DNA of 8,591 bases, from positions 11,823 to 20,413 of the forward strand of contig JAESQG010000075.1 in assembly GCA_016765265.1 (NCBI GenBank), written 5' to 3'. The DNA comes from Pseudomonadales bacterium. Lineage in GTDB: Bacteria; Pseudomonadota; Gammaproteobacteria; Pseudomonadales; DC-out160. Shown here piece by piece: positions 1 through 6,626 of this stretch; position 1 is the first letter of the stretch; each line of letters opens with the position of its first letter. Below the pieces are notes generated by a model. It saw nothing but the letters and a program-made list of their open reading frames with translations, searched no databases and was not told the DNA's origin. The position numbers and the translations under genes are program-made.

Positions 1-747
1 TCCATTAATATAAGCGGCTCTAGGACTACAGAGAAAAACCACCAAGTCAGCTACCTCTTCCCTTGTTGCGATACGGCCAACGGGATTGGGGAATTCTTTC
101 TCCACTATTTTATCTACAATCTCTTCCCACTGCTCACCCCAGCCTTTTTTCTTCGCCTTCTTCCGGTATCCCATTTCTAACTCTTCCGTATGGATAAGCC
201 CTGGCGACACCGTATTCACTGTTATACCTGTTTTCTTCAATTCAAGAGCTAGGCTAACGGTGGTATTTGCTAATGCTCCCTTAGACGCATAGTAGTGCGG
301 CATGATAGCGTTGGGCTGTTGTGATCCTATTGTACCTAGCTGAATTACTCGCCCCCATTTTGACTCTTTCATTTGAGGCGTAAGCTGCTGAATCATATAC
401 ATCGCAGATAACACATTTTTTTGGTAAACATCAATCCAGTCAGCCTCTTTACTTGTAGTCCAAAAACCCCGAGTTGCCGTACCGTAATTATTGATAAGAA
501 TGTCTACGCCACCCAACTTTTCCAACGTTTGTTCAACGGTCTGTGTGGCGCCGGCTTCTTGCGTAATGTCACCCCACACAGCCACGGCATTTTCTATATC
601 CGCGGCAATGGGTATAGACGCTCCCTCTTCGAGAGAGTGCACTGCCACTCTTACACCTTCTTCGGCTAAAGTTTTAGCAATCACCTCTCCAGTACCTCGA
701 TTGCTACCCGTCACTAAAGCTGTTTTTCCTCTTATTTGTAAATCCAT
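1..747 (-). CDS. Short-chain dehydrogenase/reductase (SDR), C-terminus cut by the left edge
   Basis: An NAD(P)-dependent oxidoreductase of the classical SDR family, probably cytosolic; its substrate cannot be read from sequence. The 249 visible residues run in frame without a stop to base 1, so only a short C-terminal tail should be missing. Seen: the cofactor loop TGSNRGTG (residues 13-20), the NNYG motif (86-89, usually NNAG), and the active-site YxxxK as Y152 and K156. The position 13 residues before the tyrosine, normally the catalytic serine, is Thr139 (context QLGTIGS). After it come the usual TVSPG loop and a C-terminal VGRIAT segment typical of 3-oxoacyl-ACP-reductase-like SDRs. The ATG at 745-747 is preceded by an AGGGAG-type ribosome site about 8 nt away. 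It lies 52 bp downstream of the SRPBCC gene on the same strand and may be co-transcribed. Family is secure; specific activity is unknown. Confidence 0.9.
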   Translation of the reverse strand, partial: MDLQIRGKTALVTGSNRGTGEVIAKTLAEEGVRVAVHSLEEGASIPIAADIENAVAVWGDITQEAGATQTVEQTLEKLGGVDILINNYGTATRGFWTTSKEADWIDVYQKNVLSAMYMIQQLTPQMKESKWGRVIQLGTIGSQQPNAIMPHYYASKGALANTTVSLALELKKTGITVNTVSPGLIHTEELEMGYRKKAKKKGWGEQWEEIVDKIVEKEFPNPVGRIATREEVADLVVFLCSPRAAYING

Positions 748-799
748 AATCTCACTCCCTCTATTTTTGTTTGGTTAGGGTTGCTCTAGAAGACCACGC

Positions 800-1387
800 T
801 TATCTTTGTAATAATCCTTGCAGTGCTTGGGTGGCATCCTTAAACAATTTCCTCAGGGCATATTTGCCAATGGGGCCACTAAGCTTCAACGGCAGACTGG
901 GTTCACACGCTACAGTATAAGTAAATTTTGTTTTCCCCTCGCCAATAGGTTCCAGAAGATAATCTTCACATAGGGCTTTCACAAAAGGCATACTGGTAGA
1001 GGTAAAGTAAAAGGTAAAACGTTTATTCTGCTCCCAAATAAAGAAATACTCTTTCACACTCATGACATCCAATGTCACGGTTCGAGTCGTGCCCACACCA
1101 AAGGGTTTTGGACTTGTCCATTCTACTCTTTTTAACCCTTTAATCCATTTCGACCAACTATCACCGTCTTCAAACATTCTAAATACACCCTCTGGTGGCG
1201 CATCCAAAATGACTTCATTCACAAACCGCATGGGTGCAGTTGTTAAAAAACTTTCCTCTACTGCCCTACATGGAAATTCCATAATAATTTGAACTCTTGG
1301 TAAATTGAACTCATAATGATCGGCAAATATCTGGCTAGATGTTAGCACGGCAGTCGATAGCAACAAAAGATAAAATGGTTTTCTCAA
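800..1387 (-). CDS. SRPBCC / polyketide-cyclase-like protein with apparent signal peptide
   Basis: Residues about 53-195 look like an SRPBCC (START/polyketide cyclase) fold, a helix-grip domain that binds hydrophobic ligands. The pattern NEVILDAPPEGVF followed by a Trp-rich WSKWIKGLKRVEW segment and GVGTTRTV is typical of this superfamily. As drawn it starts with TTG at 1385-1387; no in-frame ATG or GTG exists between that codon and the upstream stop. The first 22 residues (MRKPFYLLLL... ending IFA before DHYEF) form a good signal peptide, so the product would be periplasmic, which is unusual for this fold. A purine-rich AGAAGAG sits 8 nt before the TTG. An alternative is the ATG at 1280-1282 (MEFPCRAV), which would give a 160-residue cytosolic protein without the leader; its ribosome site is also weak. 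Third in a possible minus-strand operon. Ligand and role are unknown. Confidence 0.75.
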   Translation of the reverse strand: MRKPFYLLLLSTAVLTSSQIFADHYEFNLPRVQIIMEFPCRAVEESFLTTAPMRFVNEVILDAPPEGVFRMFEDGDSWSKWIKGLKRVEWTSPKPFGVGTTRTVTLDVMSVKEYFFIWEQNKRFTFYFTSTSMPFVKALCEDYLLEPIGEGKTKFTYTVACEPSLPLKLSGPIGKYALRKLFKDATQALQGLLQR

Positions 1388-1474
1388 CCATCTTACTCTT
1401 CTTGACTGCTTTTAGATCACTTAAAAAAGGGAGAGGACAATAAAGCTAACAGTGATTCAATCACACTGAACAGT

Positions 1475-1993
1475 TTAATTCGTAACTTTCAAAATAACGA
1501 CACCGGTGGTATCACTAAGGGCACCTATATAACCAATGGCCCCTTCCGTGCTTTTAATATACTCAAGCATTTCTTCTTGGCTGCCAAAGCTTCTTGGAGG
1601 AATTCCCGTACCTGCAGCGATAACCCGTTTCCAATAAAGTTTGTATTTCTTAAGCCGTTTTCTCATTAGCTCTGAAGAGAAAATTTCAGGAAGCACGCCG
1701 TTTTTGATCTGCGCGGCCTTAATTCTCATCCCATTTGGCCATTTTTTCATTTTACCAAAATATATTCGCCGAATATCACCTCTGGATATCTCCGATACCA
1801 GAACCGAAGGGTTAGCTACAATTACAATACCCTTTTCATCAGCTTTACAGTTGATCGCAAACAGCATCAATAACAACGTCAATAACATCATCGAAAACAT
1901 CATCGAAAACACCCTCAAAGAGATGTTCCCAGAGTACATCAATGATCGACTTAGTTTGTCAGCCACTACCATTAATATCCCATGTTTCTTCAA
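1475..1993 (-). CDS. Short stand-alone PstS-like (phosphate-binding family) periplasmic protein
   Basis: Resembles the short substrate-binding proteins usually annotated as phosphate ABC transporter substrate-binding protein. The mature part is only about 120 residues, far shorter than true PstS (over 300). Visible hallmarks: IVIVANPS at the mature N-terminus, RRIYFGKMKKWPNG (75-88), YW (120-121) followed by GTGIPP (128-133), and TEGAIGYIG near the C-terminus. A leader with a strongly hydrophobic core ends CKA before DEKG (cleavage after about residue 51), predicting periplasmic export. The start is uncertain: the coordinates give the longest form, which begins with TTG; ATG codons lie at 1970-1972, 1937-1939 and 1901-1903. 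The last has the best ribosome site (GAGGG, 8 nt) and gives a compact leader, though without N-terminal positive charge. The porin gene is just upstream and no ABC permease or ATPase is nearby, so a sensory or accessory role is possible. Phosphate as ligand is inferred from family only. Confidence 0.8.
   Translation of the reverse strand: MKKHGILMVVADKLSRSLMYSGNISLRVFSMMFSMMLLTLLLMLFAINCKADEKGIVIVANPSVLVSEISRGDIRRIYFGKMKKWPNGMRIKAAQIKNGVLPEIFSSELMRKRLKKYKLYWKRVIAAGTGIPPRSFGSQEEMLEYIKSTEGAIGYIGALSDTTGVVILKVTN
1886..1909. repeat. 12-bp perfect tandem duplication in a leader-peptide coding region
   Basis: The unit CATCATCGAAAA (plus strand) occurs twice head to tail, within the hydrophobic leader of the PstS-like gene, where it encodes the duplicated FSMM. 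Copy-number change would add or remove four leader residues in frame. It also places several ATG codons close together and so makes the start codon hard to choose. Confidence 0.85.
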
Positions 1994-2051
1994 AAATATT
2001 AATCACCACAATTCCTAATTGCCATCCCTAAAACAATACCTAATACTACAA

Positions 2052-3272
2052 TTAAAAAGCAATACTGGCTTTTATCGCGTAAAGTCGCCATGAATTTACA
2101 GGAACAAAATCAATCTCAAATGGGTTAGATAAACCCACACCATGAATATTCTTAACTTCCACCTTAATTAAACTATTTTCTGATACCTGATAGGACGCAC
2201 TATATGTGGCCTCCTTCTGCCAGGCCAAATAATCTGACAACCCCCGCGAAGTAAGGTAACTAGCTCTGCCCTCCCCACCAAGAGGAAAAGATTCACCGTA
2301 GGAAAAAGCGATAGATAACTCCTCACTTATTTGCCACGACAGTCCCCCGTACCAACCTTCTGTCTCAAATGAAGATTGATCAACGTGGTTGCCTATTACA
2401 CCCGTTCGAAGTATTAAATATTCATAGGCTAAAGTTAACCGGTCTTTATCATATTCGACTGAACTAACAGACATATTGGTTAGCTTCAAATCTGTATCAA
2501 TGAAGCTACCCAGTTTGACCCTCATTGTTGCTCGAAATCTAGTATGTCCCAAGCGCAAATCAGGCGTCGGAGACCAAAACAGGCCAAAGCCTTCCAGATG
2601 TTTAATATTGACGTCAAGATCGGACACACTTATGCCCAATGTATTTAATATACTGTCAAGATCCAATCCCTGTCCCAATAATTCGATCCTTGTCAGTCCC
2701 AATGCGTTAACTATGTAGCCCGACTCAGCATTTAATTCCAGCGTCCCAACAAACACCTCGTAGTCCAAGTACCCTGCCTTGGAGAAATCGATATTGCCAT
2801 AAAACTCAACGCCCTGTATTGCCACCAAGAAATCTCGAACACCCTCCATATACACCGTTTGAGGTAGAAGCACTGACGTCCTAAGATAGTCGACATCTCT
2901 TTGCTTGTTGTACAATCCAAAGGGCATCTTGATTTTTCCTACTCTGATTCCTAACCAACTTTCATGACTGTAATCGAAAAAAGCCCAATCAAACATGGGC
3001 ACATCATCCCCCTCTCCCGCCAAACGATGACTAAAAATCTGCATCCCAAAATACAAGTCGTCATCTAAAGGTACGAGAAAGCTCAGCCCTACTTCGCTGA
3101 AGTTCCAGGATCCTTTTTTTGTGCCCTCGAAGTAGTCATTGTCTGATGACTTAAGAAAACCTTGGCTCAGAAAGCCGTTAATCTTTATATCCTGAATATC
3201 TACTGCAAAGGTATACGTTGCCCTGAATAGCAACAAAAGAGTGATAATGATAATGCACAGACGCCTAGTCAT
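2052..3272 (-). CDS. Outer-membrane beta-barrel porin-like protein
   Basis: A 406-residue protein with a clear signal peptide (MTRRLC, then a run of I/L, cleavage likely after TFA near residue 23). The mature part alternates polar and hydrophobic residues as in beta strands and ends in the aromatic residue F (IKASIAF), the usual outer-membrane insertion signal. Segments such as GIRVGKIKMPFGLYNKQRD and LLPQTVYMEGVRDF match what I recall of a marine gammaproteobacterial porin-like family; this was not searched. A role as a diffusion channel for small solutes or anions is inferred. The ATG at 3270-3272 is preceded by a weak GGA-type ribosome site. It is the promoter-proximal gene of the minus-strand block, 58 bp before the longest form of the PstS-like gene, and is divergent from the sensor kinase. 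Channel specificity cannot be read from the sequence. Confidence 0.82.
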   Translation of the reverse strand: MTRRLCIIIITLLLLFRATYTFAVDIQDIKINGFLSQGFLKSSDNDYFEGTKKGSWNFSEVGLSFLVPLDDDLYFGMQIFSHRLAGEGDDVPMFDWAFFDYSHESWLGIRVGKIKMPFGLYNKQRDVDYLRTSVLLPQTVYMEGVRDFLVAIQGVEFYGNIDFSKAGYLDYEVFVGTLELNAESGYIVNALGLTRIELLGQGLDLDSILNTLGISVSDLDVNIKHLEGFGLFWSPTPDLRLGHTRFRATMRVKLGSFIDTDLKLTNMSVSSVEYDKDRLTLAYEYLILRTGVIGNHVDQSSFETEGWYGGLSWQISEELSIAFSYGESFPLGGEGRASYLTSRGLSDYLAWQKEATYSASYQVSENSLIKVEVKNIHGVGLSNPFEIDFVPVNSWRLYAIKASIAF

Positions 3273-3301
3273 TCCTAATCCAACTTATTATGTAAACCTC
3301 T

Positions 3302-3333
3302 AATATATAAAGTCTAGCTCACTCAAAAAACAA
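3302..3333 (-). promoter_or_regulatory. Weak candidate promoter region for the porin block
   Basis: Read on the minus strand, an AT-rich stretch (TTTATATATT) lies about 30 bp before the porin ATG and could supply a -10 element. TTGTTT at 3328-3333, 17 bp from TTATAT (3305-3310), is the best-spaced -35 partner, but each hexamer matches only about half of the sigma-70 consensus. The location is right for the divergent gene; the exact hexamers are a guess. Confidence 0.3.
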
Positions 3334-3347
3334 TATCATAAATGATA
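3334..3347. promoter_or_regulatory. Perfect 14-bp palindrome, possible operator
   Basis: TATCAT, AA, ATGATA: two 6-bp inverted arms around a 2-bp centre, in the intergenic region between the divergent porin and kinase genes and directly next to the candidate porin -35 element. Size and placement fit a binding site for a dimeric regulator. It does not look like a Pho box. No regulator gene in the window can be matched to it, and an AT-rich palindrome of this length can arise by chance. Confidence 0.3.
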
Positions 3348-3463
3348 CCAAGACCAACGTATGGCCAGATGCAATCAGCCTACAACGCTACGACCATGAG
3401 ATTTAGATATGAGAACTTGCCGCTGATTTAATATGAACTTTACTTAAGGAAGAAGCTAGTAAT

Positions 3464-3470
3464 AAGGAGG
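3464..3470 (+). promoter_or_regulatory. Strong but distant Shine-Dalgarno for the kinase
   Basis: AAGGAGG is a near-perfect ribosome binding sequence, but 14 nt separate it from the kinase ATG at 3485, longer than the usual 5-10. No in-frame ATG, GTG or TTG lies between them, and the N-terminus that follows is a normal membrane anchor, so the start is kept. The spacing may reduce translation efficiency. Confidence 0.6.
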
Positions 3471-3484
3471 CGAAACAACTCTCA

Positions 3485-6361
3485 ATGTTATCTCAGTTTG
3501 GCAATCTATCAATTAGAATAAAAGTAATCCTGATAGCTATTTTGGGCGTTCTGGGTTTTGCCACAGCTTTGCTGCAAACGATTACATTTTTCAATGATAC
3601 CAGCTCTAAACTGGATATTATTAGAACTAGCGAATTACCGGTATTACAATACACTTCAGAACTGATGATAGATCTTAGTCAACTCGACAGACTACATCAA
3701 ACTGCAGCCGCGGAGGGCGATGACAGAATCTTCGCTGAGGCTAGAGCGTTCGCTCAATCATCTAAGCATAAGCTTGCTAAAATTGGATCATTATCATCAC
3801 AGTTAAAGGTGCAAATAACTACAATAAGCAATGATTTTGATAAATATATCGTTGATCTTGAAGGTTATACTGCGTCAGTCATAACGGGAAATATTGATGA
3901 TGAAATGATTTTTGACTCCTTTGTCAGCATTCAACAAAATAGAGACGAGTATGAAAGAGGCTTGCAAAATGTCTCTGCATTGCTTAACACTGATCTTTCA
4001 AAAATACTAAAAAGCGTTCAATCACAAGGTAGCAAAGCCGTCAGGCGTGAACTGTTAATCGGTGGACTTTTTTTATTGGTGATAGCGTTAATATCTTTTT
4101 GGTTTATTCGCTTAATTACAAGCACTATTGAACATGCGGTTCAGACAGCCAATCATATTGCGGAGGGCGATTGGGACACAGAGATATCAACCTCAGGCGA
4201 TCATGAGATGAGTCAGCTTTTAACAGCTCTAACCAGCATGAGGAATAGTTTAAGCCAACAAAATTCAGATAACCAACAACGAGATAAGCTTCAACGTCGA
4301 CTAGCAGCTCTAAACGACGCTATACGGGGAGAGATGTCCACCGCGGAAATTGGCGAGCAAGTGCTTCAATGTATAGCCCATCAAACAGACATTATAGTGG
4401 GCGTGTTTTATACCTACAATGGCGAGCATATTTCCCTTGTGTCAACCTATGCATTTGTATATCGCAAAGGAATCAAAACCAAATTCGAATTAGGAGAATC
4501 TTTGGTAGGACAATGTGGCCTGGAGAAAAAACGTTTTGTGGTGGAAAAATTGCCGGAAGGATTCATGCCGGTGTCAAGTGGTACAGGCACCGCAACGCCG
4601 GGGCGAGTATTACTATTACCTTTGCTACTCAATAACGAACTAAAGGGCATTCTTGAACTCGGGGCTTTCACTGATTTTAAAGAAGATGATTTCTTGTTTT
4701 TGGATCAAAGCCAAGAAAGCATCGCCATCGCCATTGAATCTGCTCAATCTCGTGCACAGTTAGCTAGTATGTTAGAACAAACTCAATCCCAAGCAGATAC
4801 ATTAAAAGCACAACAAACCAGACTTCGAGAATCCAATAAAGAGCTGGAAGATCAAGCCTTAGAACTACTACATTCAGAAGAAAACTTACAAGAACAGCAA
4901 GAAGAACTCCATGTATTAAACGAAGAACTAGAACAACGCGCACAAGTTCTAGATCAGCAGAAAACTGAAATATTAATAAAGAATACGGAACTTAAAAAAA
5001 CAGCAGAAGAGGTACAAGAAAAATCAAGACAATTAGAACAGAGCAGCACGTATAAATCACAGTTTCTATCCACCATGTCCCACGAACTGCGAACCCCTCT
5101 CAATAGTATATTAATACTGTCGCAGAACCTGATGAATAATAAGGAAAAAAACCTAAAATCCAAGCAAGTTGATCATGCGAAGGTAATTAACTCCTCTGGT
5201 AGCGATCTTTTATTTTTAATCAACGATATTCTCGATCTCTCGAAAGTGGAAGAAGGAAAACTGGAACTGGTTATCGAACAAGTAAAGTCACAAACTTTTG
5301 CCGACGAACTACAACTTCAATTCGAGCATCAAACCAACGAAAAGAATATTGGGTTCTCCGTCAAATTATCGAAAGATGTTCCGCCCTTTTTCTTCGCTGA
5401 CAAATACCGCTTGAGCCAAATCTTAAAAAACTTCCTGTCAAACGCCATTAAATTCACCAAAAAGGGAAGCGTCGAAATAGAGATATCGAGACCACATGGG
5501 AGTTTTTTCCCATCGAGAGATGATCTCAAACCCAACGAAACTGTCATTTTTAAAGTCATCGACTCGGGTATAGGTATCCCTAAAGACAAGCAAACCATGG
5601 TATTTGAAGCCTTCCAACAAGTAGACGGCACCACGAGTAGAAAATTTGGTGGCACGGGACTGGGCTTAACTATATCTAAACAACTCGCTGGTCTTATGAA
5701 AGGTGAAATCCAGGTTTATAGTGAAGGAGAAAACAAAGGTGCCACCTTTACTCTTCTCATACCTACAGGTTCAATACACGATATATCAGTTTCCTCCGAA
5801 GCGCCCGCCGAATCCAATACATATGGCACCGGTAACACTTCAGTAGATATCCTAACAACAGATTCAATTCTTCACGAAACCAATGCCCACAAAACCAATG
5901 ACCACGACAACGCAGGTGATATCTCCTCTGCGCTTACAGAAGACAATTTTATAGAACAGGATACAGCCCTTAAAGATCATCATATTCTGATGGTAGATGA
6001 CGATATTAAGAACCTTTACTCATTGACCGCAGCATTAGAGGAGTTCGATTTAAAAATGAGTATCGCCAGCACCGGTCAAGATGCTATCGACCAAATCAAT
6101 CAGGATGATTCCATAGATCTAGTTTTAATGGATATCATGATGCCCGAAATGGATGGATATGAAGTCATTCAACAAATAAGAACAAAAAAATCTATAACTC
6201 AGCTACCTATTATCGCCCTTACCGCAAGAGCAAAAAAATCAGATAAACAACAATGTATTAAAGCGGGTGCAAATGACTACCTCTCTAAGCCAATAAAAAT
6301 AGATACTTTAAAAGTGATGCTATCAAAACATCTCTCGGCCCCAAACAATTTGGCACAATAA
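3485..6361 (+). CDS. Hybrid sensor histidine kinase (HAMP-GAF-HisKA-HATPase-REC)
   Basis: A 958-residue inner-membrane signalling kinase. Domains seen in order: TM1 (about 13-34), periplasmic mostly helical region (35-188), TM2 (190-210), HAMP (about 210-262), GAF (about 278-420, with GESLVGQCGLEKKRFVV and a conserved LLLPLLL strand), a Gln/Glu-rich coiled coil (420-525), HisKA with phospho-acceptor H533 in SHELRTP, HATPase with N-box N653, G1 DSGIGIP at 693 and G2 FGGTGLGL at 721, a polar Asp/Asn/Thr/His-rich linker (about 755-830), and a receiver domain with acidic pocket VDDD (837-840), phospho-acceptor D883, T913 and K935. All catalytic residues are present, so autophosphorylation and transfer to D883 are expected. 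No HPt domain is fused and no response regulator lies nearby, so the downstream partner is elsewhere or absent. It is divergent from the porin/PstS-like block, suggesting that it senses something related to those genes; this is inference. Confidence 0.96.
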   Translation: MLSQFGNLSIRIKVILIAILGVLGFATALLQTITFFNDTSSKLDIIRTSELPVLQYTSELMIDLSQLDRLHQTAAAEGDDRIFAEARAFAQSSKHKLAKIGSLSSQLKVQITTISNDFDKYIVDLEGYTASVITGNIDDEMIFDSFVSIQQNRDEYERGLQNVSALLNTDLSKILKSVQSQGSKAVRRELLIGGLFLLVIALISFWFIRLITSTIEHAVQTANHIAEGDWDTEISTSGDHEMSQLLTALTSMRNSLSQQNSDNQQRDKLQRRLAALNDAIRGEMSTAEIGEQVLQCIAHQTDIIVGVFYTYNGEHISLVSTYAFVYRKGIKTKFELGESLVGQCGLEKKRFVVEKLPEGFMPVSSGTGTATPGRVLLLPLLLNNELKGILELGAFTDFKEDDFLFLDQSQESIAIAIESAQSRAQLASMLEQTQSQADTLKAQQTRLRESNKELEDQALELLHSEENLQEQQEELHVLNEELEQRAQVLDQQKTEILIKNTELKKTAEEVQEKSRQLEQSSTYKSQFLSTMSHELRTPLNSILILSQNLMNNKEKNLKSKQVDHAKVINSSGSDLLFLINDILDLSKVEEGKLELVIEQVKSQTFADELQLQFEHQTNEKNIGFSVKLSKDVPPFFFADKYRLSQILKNFLSNAIKFTKKGSVEIEISRPHGSFFPSRDDLKPNETVIFKVIDSGIGIPKDKQTMVFEAFQQVDGTTSRKFGGTGLGLTISKQLAGLMKGEIQVYSEGENKGATFTLLIPTGSIHDISVSSEAPAESNTYGTGNTSVDILTTDSILHETNAHKTNDHDNAGDISSALTEDNFIEQDTALKDHHILMVDDDIKNLYSLTAALEEFDLKMSIASTGQDAIDQINQDDSIDLVLMDIMMPEMDGYEVIQQIRTKKSITQLPIIALTARAKKSDKQQCIKAGANDYLSKPIKIDTLKVMLSKHLSAPNNLAQ

Positions 6362-6368
6362 CACTTTA

Positions 6369-6626
6369 CTATTCTCTTCGAATCAATTTAAGTTCCTTCA
6401 GTAGCTTAACGCCTTTTTTTCGTTGCGCATTAACAATATCTAACTTATTTTGAATTTGTTGGCGCTCTTCGTCATCCTCTATCAACTCAATTTTTTCTCG
6501 CAACTGATTTCTTTTTGATTTTAACTTTTTTAATACCTTTTTAATGGAGTCATACTGAGCAAGTTGTTCTCTTTGGTCTGCGTCCATATATTGAGACAAT
6601 TTTCGTAGCGCTTTTTTAAGTTTCAT
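6369..6626 (-). CDS. Small charged coiled-coil protein, overlapping the Na/Pi transporter gene
   Basis: An 85-residue protein very rich in Lys, Arg, Glu and Leu, with no signal peptide or membrane segment. It looks almost wholly helical: KALRKLSQYMDADQREQL, then KKLKSKRNQLREKIE, then a second helix ending in KGVKLLKELK, probably an antiparallel helical hairpin. Its ATG (6624-6626) lies inside the last codons of the transporter gene, an 11-bp overlap in another frame that suggests translational coupling. A GAGGA site lies 11 nt upstream, inside the transporter gene. The stop is TAG at 6369-6371, 7 bp from the convergent kinase stop. I recognise no named family. A cytosolic accessory role for the transporter is inferred from the coupling only. 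Confidence 0.75.
   Translation of the reverse strand: MKLKKALRKLSQYMDADQREQLAQYDSIKKVLKKLKSKRNQLREKIELIEDDEERQQIQNKLDIVNAQRKKGVKLLKELKLIRRE

Noticed and set aside
86..778. Plus-strand open frames at 86-292, 421-669 and 491-778
   Set aside because: They lie opposite the SDR gene, whose minus-strand frame carries all family motifs; they are shadows.
1450..1468. Inverted repeat CAGTG / CACTG (with inner GTGATTcAATCAC) just after the PstS-like stop, as a terminator
   Set aside because: The stem is only 5 bp, is AT-rich inside and has no T-run directly after it on the minus strand, so it is too weak to call.
1641..2018. Plus-strand 125-codon open frame opposite the PstS-like gene
   Set aside because: Its translation shows no recognisable domain, and the minus-strand protein has clear family motifs and a leader.
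1357..3240. Identical 14-bp word ATAGCAACAAAAGA at 1357-1370 and 3227-3240
   Set aside because: Both copies encode the LLLL core of a signal peptide in the same frame with the same codons; this is best explained by shared composition, not a functional repeat.
3361..3447. Short open frames in the kinase leader (starting at 3361, 3396 and 3433) as leader peptides
   Set aside because: Each is 4-12 codons long without a recognisable ribosome site or attenuator structure.
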